DNA of 64,000 bases from Meconema thalassinum (lineage: Eukaryota; Arthropoda; Insecta; Orthoptera; Tettigoniidae): NCBI GenBank assembly GCA_946902985.2, contig OX336391.1:71587947-71651946 (forward strand), in the 5' to 3' direction. The position numbers and the translations under genes are program-made. Positions within the stretch are counted from its first letter, which is position 1, and every line of letters starts with the position of its first letter. Below the pieces are notes generated by a model. The model made no database searches. It saw only the letters and a list, made by a program, of their open reading frames with translations, and was not told where the DNA came from. Below are positions 10,032 through 22,365 of this stretch, one piece after another.

Positions 10032-11116
10032 AAGATCCGGCCCTGCGCCGATATTAACGCCCAACAATAGGATTCGTCACAGTCACTAACTCTTTCACCG
10101 TACCAAATTTCAGCTTAATATCCTGAAAATTGCGACCAGTACTTAGCTAAACGCAAAAATGTCACGCACAATGGACATATTCAGGGCCCAAAAAAAAGAA
10201 AACGGTGAGAGATATCAAAAATAAATTTGAGTAAAAAAGTTGCATACCGCGGAGATCTTACACCTATACATTTAACATTTTTCGATACGATCAACCGTTT
10301 CCGAGATATATCGATTCCAAAGAAAAACTTGAAATTCAGGGCCCCCAACAAAGATTCGGCCTTGCACTATTTTAACGCCCTACAATAGGGTTCGTCACAG
10401 TCACTAACTCTTTCACCGTACCAAATTTCAGCTTAATATCTTGAAAATTGCGACCAGTACTTAGCTAAACGCAAAAATGTCACGCACAATGGACATATTC
10501 AGGACCCCAAAAAAAGAAAACGGTGAGAGATATCAAAAAATAGTTTTGAGTAAAAAAGTTGCATACCGCGGAGATCTTACACCTATATATTTAACATTTT
10601 TCGATACGACCGACCGTTTCCGAGATATATCGATTCCAAAAAAATGTTTGAAATTCAGGGCCCCCCAAAAAGATCCGGCCCTGCACCGATTTTAACGCCC
10701 AACAATAGGGTTCGTCACAGTCACTAACTCTTTCACCGTACCAAATTTCAGCTTAATATCTTGAAAATTGCGACCAGTACTTAGCTAAACGCAAAAATGT
10801 CACACACAATGGACATTTTCAGGGCCCCAGATAAAGAAAACGGTGAGAGATATCAAAAAATCGTTTTGACTGAAAAAGTTGCATACCGCGGAGATCTTAC
10901 ACCTATACGTTTAACATTTTTCGATACGATCAACCGTTTCCGAGATATATCGATTCCGAAAAAAAGTTTGAAATTCAGGGTCCTCAAAAAAGATCCGGCC
11001 CTGCACCGATTTTAACGCCCAACAACAGGATTCGTCACAGTCACTAACTCTTTCATCGTACCAAATTTCAGCTTAATATCTTGAAAATTGCGACCAGTAC
11101 TTAGCTAAACGCAAAA

Positions 11117-11436
11117 ATGTCACGCACAATGGACATTTTCAGGACCCCAAAAAAAGAAAACGGTGAGAGATATCAAAAAATCGTTTTGAGTAAGAAAGTT
11201 GCATACTGCGGAGATCTTACACCTATACCTTTAACATTTTTCGATACGACCAACCGTTTCCGAGATATATCGATTCCAAAAAAAATTTTGAAATTCAGGG
11301 CCCCCAAAAAAGATCCGGCCCTGCACCGATTTTAACGCCCAACAATAGGTTTCGTCACAGTCACTAACTCTTTCATCGTACCAAATTTCAGCATAATATC
11401 TTGAAAATTGCGACCAGTACTTAGCTAAACGCAAAA
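11117..11436 (+). repeat. Representative class 1 satellite monomer (320 bp)
   Basis: Exact 320-base spacing is seen between equivalent points at 10477, 10797, 11117 and 11437. Landmarks in order: CACGCACAATGGACATTTTC, a poly-A tract, CGGTGAGAGATATC, CCGCGGAGATCTTACACC, TTTTTCGATACGACCAACCG, TTTCCGAGATATATCGATTC, CCCCCAAAAAAGATCCGGCC, ACGCCCAACAATAGG, CAGTCACTAACTC, then in most class 1 copies AGCTTAATATC (AGCATAATATC here) and CCAGTACTTAGC. Palindromic sites CCGCGG, AGATCT, GGGCCC and GATATATC recur once per monomer in most copies. The length is close to a dinucleosome. The boundary phase is arbitrary. Confidence 0.93.
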
Positions 11437-11766
11437 ATGTCACGCACAATGGACATTTTCAGGGCCCAAAAAAAAGAAAACGGTGAGAGATATCAAAAAA
11501 TCATTATGAGTAAAAAAGTTGCATACCGCGGAGATCTTACACCCGTAGATTTAACGTTTTTCGATACGACCAGCCGTTTCCAAGATATATCGATTCAAAG
11601 AAATAGGATGAAATTCAGGGCCCCAAAAAAAAGTCCGGCCCTGGACCGATTTTAACGCCCAACAATAGGGTTCGTCACAGGCCCAAACTCTTTCACCGTA
11701 CCAAACTTCAGCTCGATATCTTGAAAATTGCGACCTGTACTTTGCTAAACGCAAAAACGTCACGCA
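11437..11766 (+). repeat. Representative class 2 monomer, the insert-bearing type
   Basis: This monomer type ends at an insert. It differs from class 1 by CAAAGAAATAGGATGAAATTC or the matching AAAAATAGGATG form, GTCCGGCC in place of GATCCGGCC, GGGTTCGTCACAGGCCC in place of GGATTCGTCACAGTCAC, AGCTCGATATC in place of AGCTTAATATC, and CCTGTACTTTGC in place of CCAGTACTTAGC. All nineteen full inserts and the four truncated ones follow a monomer with most of these marks, so the class and the insert have travelled together. Confidence 0.85.
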
Positions 11767-12368
11767 CATACGTACATACATACATACATACATACATACA
11801 TACATACATACATACAGACAGACTTTTTTTGAATTTTTTTTTTCGACTCTGATTCGATTGGTATAGGTTTGAAACGTGGGCGACGCTTAGTTTCCGAGAT
11901 CTCGAAAAATCCTACCACGGCTATATGAAAGCCTATAGGATCTTTAGATCCGGCTTTCATAACAAGTAGGAGTCCACGCAGCACGACCTGCTTTTGATGA
12001 GACGGTGGCGCAGCAGCAAGGGGCCAGCAAGAGGGGTTATAATCTCAAACAACAACTTCGTTGGTGGCAAGGCCTGCGGATTTGCATTTCGGACCTTCGA
12101 CCCGATTGCAAGGAAATGTAGGAAAATTATAAAATGTTATTCTAGGCAATGCTGAGACCATCACATGGTTATGAAAGCCGGACGTCCTCGGAAGTGGAAA
12201 ATATCTTACTGCTGTAAATACATGATTCAACTTATTGAAAAGGTTAAAACGAGTAATTATAGATAATTTTCCGTAGAATTTAATTAGACCATAAGTTGAA
12301 TTTTTACCAGATGTTATATACATTTGGGCTCCATTTTTTTTTCAAAAACCAAAACATTTAATAACATC
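11767..12368. repeat. Insert, alpha subtype, long head
   Basis: 602 bp. The tail from the hairpin onward is almost the same as insert 3645, but the head is the long form with CGACTCTGATTCGATTGG. Head and tail have therefore been combined in two ways, which implies exchange within inserts. Confidence 0.8.
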
Positions 12369-12902
12369 AAAACGGTGAGAGATATCAACATATCATAAGG
12401 GGTAGAAAAGTTGCAAATCACTGAGATCCTACACCTGTAGATTTAACTTTTTTCGATAGGATCGACGCTTCCGGAGATATAACGAATCGAAAAAAAGAAT
12501 GAAATTCACGGCCCCAAAAAAGGAAAATGGTGAGAGATATCAAAAAATCACATGAGTTAAAAAAGTTGCTTATCACTGAGGTCCTAAATTTGTAGATTTT
12601 ACTTTGTTCGATACGTTCAACCGTTTCCCAAATATAACTGTTCGAAAAAGAGGAAGAAATTCAGGGCCGCAGAAAATCAAATCGGTGAGAGATATCAAAA
12701 AATCTTAAGGGTTGAAAAAGTTGCTAACCACTGAGATCTTACACCTGTAGATTTAACTTTGTTAGATACGGCCAACCGTTTCCCAGATATAACAGTTCGA
12801 AAAAAAGGATGACATTCGGGGCTCCAGAAAAGGAAAACGGTGAGAGATATCAAAACATCATCAGGGGTAAAAAAAAGGATGAAATTCAGGGCCCCAAAGA
12901 AT
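12369..12902 (+). repeat. Half-monomer array, near copy of 4139-4674
   Basis: Three A halves and a shortened fourth, matching 4139-4674 with only scattered substitutions at an offset of about 8228 bp. Confidence 0.88.
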
Positions 12903-13677
12903 GGTCCGGCCATGCACCAATTTTAACGCCCGACAAGAGAGTTCCTGACAGGCCCAATTTCTTTCCCCGTGACACATTTCAGCTCGATATCTTGAAAATT
13001 CCGACCTCTAGTTTGCTAAACGTAAAAAAGTCACGCACATACGTACATTTTCAGGGCCCCCAAGAAAGACAACGCTGAGAGATATCAAAAAATCGTTATG
13101 GGTAAGATCGTTGCATACCGCGGAGATTTAACACTTGTGTATTTAACTTTTTTCGATATGACCAACCGTCTCCGAGATATATCGATTCCAAAAGAGTTTC
13201 AAATTCAGGGCCCCGAAAAAAGATACAGCCCTGCACCGATTTTAACGCCGAAAAATAGGGTTCCTCATAGGCTCTAGCTCTTTTACCGCTCCAAATTACA
13301 GCTTGATATCTTGAAAATTGCGACCTGTACTTTGCTAAACCCAAAAACGTCACGCACATACGCACAAATTCAGGGCCCCCAAAAAAGAAAACGGTGAGAG
13401 ATATCAAAAAATCGTTTTGAGTAAAAAAGTTGCATACCGCGGAGGTCTTGCACCTGTACATTTAACATTTTTCGATACGACCTACCGTTTCCAGGATATA
13501 TCGATTCAAAAAAATAGGATGAAATTCAGGGCCCCAAAAAAAGATCCGGCCCTACACTGATTTTAACGCCCTACAAAAGGGTTCGTCACAGGACCTAACT
13601 CTTTCACCGTACCAAATTTCAGCTCGATATCTTGAAAATTGCGACCTGTACTTTGCTAAACGCAAAAACGTCACGCA
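12903..13677 (+). repeat. Monomer block, about 2.4 monomers
   Basis: Repeats 4675-5200 (same contracted CATACGTACA and CATACGCACA junctions), then switches near 13370-13450 to a class 2 monomer marked CTACACTGATTTTAACGCCC that leads to insert 13678. Confidence 0.85.
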
Positions 13678-14193
13678 CATACATACATACATACATACAT
13701 ACATACATACATACAGACAGACTTTTTTCAATATACCACGGCTATATGAAAGCCTATAGGATCTTTAGATCCGGCTTTCATAACAAGTAGGAGTCCCCGC
13801 AGCACGACCTGCTTTTGATGAGACGGAGGCGCAGCAGCAAGGGGCCAGCAAGAGGGGTTATAATATCAAACAACAACTTCGTTGGCGGCAAGGCCTGATG
13901 CCTAGCATTTCGGGCCTTTGGCCTGATTGTGTGGTAATGTAGGAAAATTATAAAATGTTATTCTAGGCAATGCTGACACCATCACGTGATTATGAAAGCC
14001 GGAAGTCCTGGGAAATGGAAAGTATATTACAGCTGTAAATACATTATTTAACTTATTGAAAAGGTGAAAACGGGTTATTATAGATAATTTTCCGTAGAAT
14101 TCAATTAGACCATTGTTTAAATTTTTACCTACTATTATATACATTTGGGCCTCCTTTTTTTTTTTTCAAAAACCAAAAGCATTTAATAACATC
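13678..14193. repeat. Insert, delta subtype
   Basis: 516 bp, short head. Marked by GATGCCTAGCATTTCGGGCC and TAATGTAGG. Its right end, AATAACATC, is followed by TTCAGGGCCCCAAAATAAG, so the monomer's TTCAGGGCCCC is kept. Other inserts join AATAACATC straight to AAAACGGTGAG. This copy best shows where the insert sits relative to an intact monomer. Not followed by half-monomers. Confidence 0.8.
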
Positions 14194-15343
14194 TTCAGGG
14201 CCCCAAAATAAGAAAACGCTGAGAGTTATCAAAAAATCGTTATGAGTAAAAAAGATGCATACCGCGGAGATCTTAAACCAGAACATTTAACGTTTCTCGA
14301 TGCGACCAACCGTTTCCGAGATATATCGATTCAAAAAAAAAGTTTGAAATTCTGGGCCCCCCAAAAAGATCCGGCCCTGCACCCTTTTTAACGCCCGACA
14401 ACTGGTTTCCTCACAGGGTCCAACTCTTTCACAGCTCCAAATTTCAGCTCGATATCTTGAAAATTGCGACCTGTACATCGCTAAACCCAAAAATGTCACG
14501 CACATTGGACATTTTCAGGGCCATAAAATAGAAAACGGTGAGAGATATCAAAAAATCGTTTAGAGTAAAAAAGTTGCATACCGCGGAGATCTTACACCTG
14601 TACATTTAACTTTTTTCGAAGCGAAAAACCGTTTCCGAGATATATCGAAACAAAAAAAAATTGAAATTCAGGGCCCCAAAAAAAAGATTCGGCCCAGCAC
14701 CGATTTTAACGCCCAACAATAGGATTCGTCACAGTCACTAACTCTTTCACCGTACCAAATTTCAGCTTCATATCTTGAAAATGGCGACCAGTACTTAGCT
14801 AAACGCAAAAATCTCACGCACAATGGACATTTTCAGGGCCCTAAAAAGAGGAAACGGTGAGAGATATCAAAAAATCGTTTTGAGTAAAATAGTTGCATAC
14901 CGCGGAGATCTTACACCTGTACGTTTAACATTTTTCGATTCGACCAACTGTTTCCGAGATATATAGATTCCAAAAAACAGTTTGAAATTCAGGGCCCCCA
15001 AAAATGATCCGGCCCTGCACCGATTTTAACGCCCAACAATAGGATTCGTCACAGTCACTAACTCTTTCACCGTACCACGTTTCAGCTTCACATCTTGAAA
15101 ATTGCGATCAGTACTTCCCTAAAAGCAAAAATGTCACGCACAATGGACATTTTCAGGGCCCCAAAAAAAGAAAACGGTGAGAGATATCAAAAAATAGTTT
15201 TGAGTAAAAAAGTTGCATACCGCGGAGATCTTACACATGTAGATTTAATTTTTTTGATAAGACCAACTGTTTCCGAGATATATCGATTCCAAAAAAAAAT
15301 TGAAATTCAGGGCCCCAAAAGAAGATTCGGCCCAGCACCGATT
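14194..15343 (+). repeat. Monomer block closing higher-order copy 1
   Basis: About 3.6 monomers, the first resuming with TTCAGGGCCCC. Marked variants include CACGCACATTGGAC (14498) and GATTCGGCCCAGCACC. No gene or other structure is seen. Confidence 0.87.
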
Positions 15344-17057
15344 GTAACGCCCAGTAACAGGATTCGTCACAGTCACTAATTCTTTCAGCCTACCAAATTT
15401 CAGCTTCATATCTTGAAAATCGCGACCAGTACTTAGCTAAACGCAAAAATGTCACGCACAATGGACATTTTCAGGGCCCTAAAATAAGAAAACGGTGAGA
15501 GATATCAAAAAATCGTTTTGAGTAAAAAAGTTGCATACCGCGGAGATCTTACACCTGTACATTTAACATTTTTCGATGCGACCAACTGTTTCCGAGATAT
15601 ATCGATTCCAAAAAAAAGTTTGAAATTCAGGGCCCCCAAAAAACATCCGGCCCTGCGCCGATCTTATCGCCCAACAATAGGATTCGTCACAGTCACTAAC
15701 TCTTTCACCGCACCAAATTTGAGCTTAATATCTTGAAAATTGCGACCAGTACTTAGCTAAACGCAAAACTGGCACGCACAATGGACAATTTCAGGGCCCC
15801 AAAAAAAGAAAACAGTGAGAGATATCAAAAAATCGTTTTGAGTAAAAAAGATGCATACCGCGGAGATCTCACACCTGTATATTTAACATTTTTCGATACG
15901 ACCAGCCGTTTCCGAGATATATCGATTCCAAAAAAAAAATTGAAATTCAGGGCCCCCAAAAAACATCCGGCCCTTCACCGATCTTGACGCCCAACAATAG
16001 GATTCGTCACAGTCACTAAATCTTTCATCGCACCAACGTTCAGCTTAATATCTTGAAAATTGCGACCAGTACTTAGCTAAACGCAAAAATGTCACACACA
16101 ATGGACATTTTCAGGGCCTCAAAATATGAAAACGGTGAGAGATATCAAAAAAGAGATTTTGTAAAAAAAAGTTGCATACCGCGGAGATCTTACACCTGTA
16201 TATTTAACATTTTTCGATACGACCAACCGTTTCCGAGATATATCGATTCCAAAAAAAAGTTTAAAATTCAGGGCCCCAAAAAAACATCCGGCCCTGCGCC
16301 GATCTTATCGCCCAACAATAGGATTCGTCACAGTCACTAACTCTTTCACCGCACCAAATTTCAGCTTAATATCTTGAAAATTACGACCAGTACTTAGCTA
16401 AACGCAAAAATGTCACGCACAATGGACATTTTCAGGGCCCCAAAAAAAGAAAACAGTGAGAGATATCAAAAAATCGTTTTGAGTAAAAAAGATGCATACC
16501 GCGGAGATCTTACAACTGTACATTTAACATTTTTCGATACGACCAACCGTTTCCGAGTTATATCGATTCAAAAAAAGTTTGAAATTCAGGGCCCCTAAAA
16601 AGATCCGGCCCTGCACCGATTTTAACGTCCAACGATAGGATTCGTTACAGTCACTAACTCTTTCATCGTACCAAATTTCAGCTTAATATCTTGAAAATTG
16701 CGACCAGTACTTAGCTAAACGCAAAAACGCCATGTTCAATGGACATTTTCAGGGCCCCAAAAAAAGAAAACGGTTAGAGATATCAAAAATTCGTTTTGAG
16801 TAAAAAAGTTGCATACCGCGGAGATCTTACACCTATACCTTTAACATTTTTCGATACGACCAACCGCTTCCGAGATATATCGATTCAAAAAAATAGGATG
16901 AAATTCAGGGCCCCAAAAAAAAGGTCCGGCCCTGCACCTATTTTAACGCACAACAATAGGGTTCGTCACAGGCCCCAACTCTTTCACCCTACCAAATTTC
17001 AGCTCGATATCTTGAATATTGCGACCTCTACTTTGCTAAACGCAAAACCGTCACGCA
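15344..17057 (+). repeat. Monomer block, equivalent of 1-1714
   Basis: Same variant order as copy 1 at an offset of 15343, with few substitutions. The 2.57-kb tandem duplication begins within it. Confidence 0.88.
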
Positions 17058-17120
17058 CATACATACATACATACAGACAGACTTTTTCCCACATACCAGA
17101 TCACCAGGGTATGGAACTAT
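17058..17120. repeat. Truncated insert
   Basis: Same structure as 1715-1778, with one substitution near the right end (CTATTTTACTC in place of CTACTTTACTC). Confidence 0.8.
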
Positions 17121-17166
17121 TTTACTCATAACGATTTTTTGATATCTATCACCGTTTTCTCTTTTT
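17121..17166 (-). repeat. Inverted A-half fragment
   Basis: Copy of the 1779-1824 inversion; same left and right breakpoints. Confidence 0.86.
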
Positions 17167-19624
17167 ACACCTTTACATTTGACGTTTTTCGATACCACCA
17201 GCCATTTCCGAGATATATCGATTCCAAAAAAAGTTTGAAATTCAGGGCCCCCCAAAAAGATCCGGCCCTGCACCGTTTTTAACGCCCGACAATAGGTTTA
17301 TTAACAGGGTCTAACTGTTTCACCGCTCCAAATTTTAGCTCGATATCTTTAAAATTGCGAACTGTACTTCGCTAAACCCAAAAATGTCACGCACAATGGA
17401 TATTTTGGCCTAAGAAAGTAAACGGTGAGAGATATCGAAAAATCGTTTTCAGTAAAAAAGGTGCATACCGCGGAGATCTTACACCTATACATTTAACATT
17501 TTTCGATACGATAAACCGTTTCCGAGATATATCGAATCCAAAAAAAAAGTTTGAAATTCAGGGCCCCCAAAAAAGATTCGGCACTGCACCTATTTTAACG
17601 CCCACAATAGGATTCGTCACAGTCACTAACTATTTCATCGTACCAAATTTCAGCTTAATATCTTGAAAATTGCGACCAGTACTTAGCTAAACGCAAAAAT
17701 GTCACACACAATGAACATTTTCAGGGCCCCAAAAAAAGAAAACTGTGAGAGATATCAAAAAATCGTATTGGGTAAAAAAGTTGCTTACCGCGGAGATCTT
17801 ACACATGTAGATTTAAAGTTTTATGATAAGACCAACCATTTTCGAGATATATCGAGTCCAAAAAAATTGAAATTCAGGGCCCCAAAAAAAGATTCGGCCC
17901 AGCACCGATTTTAACTCCCCATAATAGGATTCGTCACAGTCACTAATTCTTTCACCGTACCAAATTTCAGCTTCATATCTTGAAAATTGCGACCAGTACT
18001 TAGCTAAACGCAAAAATGTCGCGCACAATGGACATTTTCAGGGCCCTAAAAAAAGAAAACGATGAGAGATATCAAAAAATCGTTTTGAGTAAAAAAGTTG
18101 CATACCGCGGAGATCTTACACCTGTACTTTTAACACTTTTCGATACGATCAACCGTTTCCGAGATATATCGATTCCAAAAAAAAGTTTGAAATTCAGGCC
18201 CCCCAAAAAAGATCCGTCCCTGCACCGATCTTAACGCCCAACAATAGGATTCGTCACAGTCACTAACTCTTTTACCGTACCAAATTTCAGCTTAATATCT
18301 TGAAAATTGCGACCAGTACTTCGCTAAACGCAAAAATGTCACGCACAATGGACATTTTCAGGCCCCAAAAAAAGAAAACGGTGAGAGATATCAAAAAATC
18401 GTTTGGAGTAAAAAAGTTGCATACCGCGGAGATCTTACTCCTTTCCCTTTAACATTTTTCGATACGACCAACCGTTTCCGAGATATATCGATTCCAAAAA
18501 ACAGTTAGAAATTCAGGGCCCACAAAAAAAAATCCGGCCCTGCACCGATTTTAACGCCCAACAATAGGATTCGTCACAGTCACTAACTCTTTTACCGTAC
18601 CAAATTTCAGCTTAATATCTTGAAAATTGCGACCAGTACTTAGCTAAACGCAAAAATGTCACACACAATGGACATTTTCAGGGCCTCAAAATATGAAAAT
18701 GGTGAGAGATATCAAAAAATAGATTTTGTAAAAAAAAGTTGCATACCGCGGAGATCTTACACCTGTATATTTAACATTTTTCGATACGACCAACCGTTTC
18801 CGAGATATATCGATTCCAAAAAAAAGTTTGAAATTCAGGGCCCCAAAAAAACATCCGGCCCTGCGCCGATCTTATCGCCCAACAATAGGATTCGTCACAG
18901 TCACTAACTCTTTCACCGCACCAAATTTCAGCTTAATATCTTGAAAATTACGACCAGTACTTAGCTAAACGCAAAAATGTCACGCACAATGGACATTTTC
19001 AGGGCCCCAAAAAAAGAAAACAGTGAGAGATATCAAAAAATCGTTTTGAGTAAAAAAGATGCATACCGCGGAGATCTTACAACTGTACATTTAACATTTT
19101 TCGATACGACCAACCGTTTCCGAGTTATATCGATTCAAAAAAAGTTTGAAATTCAGGGCCCCTAAAAAGATCCGGCCCTGCACCGATTTTAACGTCCAAC
19201 GATAGGATTCGTTACAGTCACTAACTCTTTCATCGTACCAAATTTCAGCTTAATATCTTGAAAATTGCGACCAGTACTTAGCTAAACGCAAAAACGCCAC
19301 GTTCAATGGACATTTTCAGGGCCCCAAAAAAAGAAAACGGTTAGAGATATCAAAAATTCGTTTTGAGTAAAAAAGTTGCATACCGCGGAGATCTTACACC
19401 TATACCTTTAACATTTTTCGATACGACCAACCGCTTCCGAGATATATCGATTCAAAAAAATAGGATGAAATTCAGGGCCCCAAAAAAAAGGTCCGGCCCT
19501 GCACCTATTTTAACGCACAACAATAGGGTTCGTCACAGGCCCCAACTCTTTCACCCTACCAAATTTCAGCTCGATATCTTGAAAATTGCGACCTCTACTT
19601 TGCTAAACGCAAAACCGTCACGCA
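17167..19624 (+). repeat. Monomer block inside the 2.57-kb duplication
   Basis: About 7.7 monomers. Includes the 17699-type (CACACACAATGAACATTTTC, GATAAGACCAACC) and 18016-type (ATGTCGCGCAC) that copy 1 lacks. Confidence 0.87.
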
Positions 19625-19687
19625 CATACATACATACATACAGACAGACTTTTTCCCACATACCAGATCACCAGGGTATGGAACTAT
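19625..19687. repeat. Truncated insert
   Basis: Second-unit copy of 17058-17120. Confidence 0.8.
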
Positions 19688-19733
19688 TTTACTCATAACG
19701 ATTTTTTGATATCTATCACCGTTTTCTCTTTTT
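19688..19733 (-). repeat. Inverted A-half fragment
   Basis: Second-unit copy of 17121-17166. Confidence 0.86.
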
Positions 19734-21871
19734 ACACCTTTACATTTGACGTTTTTCGATACCACCAGCCATTTCCGAGATATATCGATTCCAAAAAAAG
19801 TTTGAAATTCAGGGCCCCCCAAAAAGATCCGGCCCTGCACCGTTTTTAACGCCCGACAATAGGTTTATTAACAGGGTCTAACTGTTTCACCGCTCCAAAT
19901 TTTAGCTCGATATCTTTAAAATTGCGAACTGTACTTCGCTAAACCCAAAAATGTCACGCACAATGGATATTTTGGCCTAAGAAAGTAAACGGTGAGAGAT
20001 ATCGAAAAATCGTTTTCAGTAAAAAAGGTGCATACCGCGGAGATCTTACACCTATACATTTAACATTTTTCGATACGATAAACCGTTTCCGAGATATATC
20101 GAATCCAAAAAAAAAGTTTGAAATTCAGGGCCCCCAAAAAAGATTCGGCACTGCACCTATTTTAACGCCCACAATAGGATTCGTCACAGTCACTAACTAT
20201 TTCATCGTACCAAATTTCAGCTTAATATCTTGAAAATTGCGACCAGTACTTAGCTAAACGCAAAAATGTCACACACAATGAACATTTTCAGGGCCCCAAA
20301 AAAAGAAAACTGTGAGAGATATCAAAAAATCGTATTGGGTAAAAAAGTTGCTTACCGCGGAGATCTTACACATGTAGATTTAAAGTTTTATGATAAGACC
20401 AACCATTTTCGAGATATATCGAGTCCAAAAAAATTGAAATTCAGGGCCCCAAAAAAAGATTCGGCCCAGCACCGATTTTAACTCCCCATAATAGGATTCG
20501 TCACAGTCACTAATTCTTTCACCGTACCAAATTTCAGCTTCATATCTTGAAAATTGCGACCAGTACTTAGCTAAACGCAAAAATGTCGCGCACAATGGAC
20601 ATTTTCAGGGCCCTAAAAAAAGAAAACGGTGAGAGATATCAAAAAATCGTTTTGAGTAAAAAAGTTGCATACCGCGGAGATCTTACACCTGTACTTTTAA
20701 CACTTTTCGATACGATCAACCGTTTCCGAGATATATCGATTCCAAAAAAAAGTTTGAAATTCAGGCCCCCCAAAAAAGATCCGTCCCTGCACCGATCTTA
20801 ACGCCCAACAATAGGATTCGTCACAGTCACTAACTCTTTTACCGTACCAAATTTCAGCTTAATATCTTGAAAATTGCGACCAGTACTTCGCTAAACGCAA
20901 AAATGTCACGCACAATGGACATTTTCAGGCCCCAAAAAAAGAAAACGGTGAGAGATATCAAAAAATCGTTTGGAGTAAAAAAGTTGCATACCGCGGAGAT
21001 CTTACTCCTTTCCCTTTAACATTTTTCGATACGACCAACCGTTTCCGAGATATATCGATTCCAAAAAACAGTTAGAAATTCAGGGCCCACAAAAAAAATC
21101 CGGCCCTGCACCGATTTTAACGCCCAACAATAGGATTCGTCACAGTCACTAACTCTTTTACCGTACCAAATTTCAGCTTAATATCTTGAAAATTGCGACC
21201 AGTACTTAGCTAAACTCAAAAATGCCACACACAATGGACATTTTCAGGGCCCCCCCCCAAAAAACGGTGAGAAATATCAAAAAATCGTTTTGAGTAAAAA
21301 AGTTGCATACCGCGGAGATCTTACACCTATACATTTAACATTTTTCGATGCGATCAACCGTTTCCGAGATATATTGATTCCAAAAAAAAAAGTTTGAAAT
21401 TCAGGGCCCCAAAAAAGATCCGGCCCTGCACCGATTTTAACGCCCAACAATAGGATTCGTCACAGCCAGTAACTCTTTCATCGTACCAAATTTCAGCTTA
21501 ATATCTTGAAAATTGCGACCAGTTCTTAGCTAAACGCAAAAATATCACGCACAATGGACATTTTCAGGGCCCCAAAAAAAGAAATCGGTGAGAGATATCA
21601 AAAAATCGTTTTTAGTAAAAAAGTTGCATACTGCGGAGATCTTACACCTATACATTTAACATTTTTCGATACGACCAACCGTTTCCGAGATATATCGATT
21701 GAAAAAAATAGGATGAAATTCAGGGCCCCAAAAGAAGGTCCGGCCCTGCACCGATTTTAACCCCCAACAATAGGGTTCGTCACAGGCCCCAACTCTTTCA
21801 CCGTACTAAATTTCAGCTCGATATCTTGAAAATTGCGACCTGTACTTTGCTAAACGCAAAAACTTCACGCA
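19734..21871 (+). repeat. Monomer block
   Basis: About 6.7 monomers; the last is class 2 with CCCCCAACAATAGGGTTCG, as before inserts 3645 and 42569. Confidence 0.87.
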
Positions 21872-22365
21872 CATACATACATACATACATACAGACAGAC
21901 TTTTTCCAATATACCACGGCTATATGAAAGCCTATAGGATCTTTAGATCCGGCTTTCATAACAAGTAGGATTCCACGCAGCACGACCTGCTTTTGATGAG
22001 ACGGTGGCGCAGCAGCAAGGGGCCAGCAAGAGGGGTTATAATCTCAAACAACAACTTCGTTGGTGGCAAGGCCTGCGGATTTGCATTTCGGACCTTCGAC
22101 CCGATTGCAAGGAAATGTAGGAAAATTATAAAATGTTATTCTAGGCAATGCTGAGACCATCACATGGTTATGAAAGCCGGACGTCCTCGGAAGTGGAAAA
22201 TATCTTACTGCTGTAAATACATGATTCAACTTATTGAAAAGGTTAAAACGAGTAATTATAGATAATTTTCCGTAGAATTTAATTAGACCATAAGTTGAAT
22301 TTTTACCAGATGTTATATACATTTGGGCTCCATTTTTTTCAAAAACCAAAACATTTAATAACATC
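21872..22365. repeat. Insert, alpha subtype, short head
   Basis: 494 bp; equivalent of 3645-4138, including the private AGTAGGATTCCACGCAG change. Confidence 0.8.

Larger units (their letters stand above)
10032..11766 (+). repeat. Monomer block, regular 320-bp spacing
   Basis: The cleanest tandem stretch of copy 1, with equivalent points at 10477, 10797, 11117 and 11437. Two monomers carry CAGGACCCC in place of CAGGGCCCC. This block is the one multiplied in copies 2 and 3. Confidence 0.92.
1..15343. repeat. Higher-order repeat copy 1 (about 15.3 kb, window starts inside it)
   Basis: Base 1 (GTAACGCCCAGTAACAGG) matches 15344 and 38292, and the order of monomer variants and inserts that follows is the same at all three places, which defines the higher-order unit. 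Content in order: 1-1714 monomers; truncated insert plus inverted fragment 1715-1824; monomers to 3644; insert 3645; insert 6408; insert 9253; insert 11767; insert 13678; monomers to 15343. Compared with copy 3 it lacks two monomers near 2170-2200. It has single copies of the blocks that are multiplied in copies 2 and 3. No gene was found. Near identity was judged by eye from aligned stretches, not computed. Confidence 0.9.
16089..18655. repeat. 2567-bp tandem duplication, first unit
   Basis: Eight monomer lengths including one truncated insert (17058) and inverted fragment. The same markers (TCAAAATATG, the truncated insert, CACACACAATGAACATTTTC) recur 2567 bp later. The phase of the boundaries is arbitrary within a monomer. 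Absent as a duplication in copies 1 and 3. Confidence 0.88.
18656..21222. repeat. 2567-bp tandem duplication, second unit
   Basis: Near-identical to 16089-18655. The truncated insert at 19625 and the inverted fragment at 19688 are duplicated with it. Both units carry the AAACAGTTAG/GGGCCCACAAAA fusion monomer, so the fusion came first or made the junction. Confidence 0.88.

Noticed and set aside
11030..11045. CENP-B-box-like ATTCGTCACAGTCACT in each class 1 monomer
   Set aside because: Matches TTCG, the central A and the next C of the box but lacks the essential GGG, so I do not call it.
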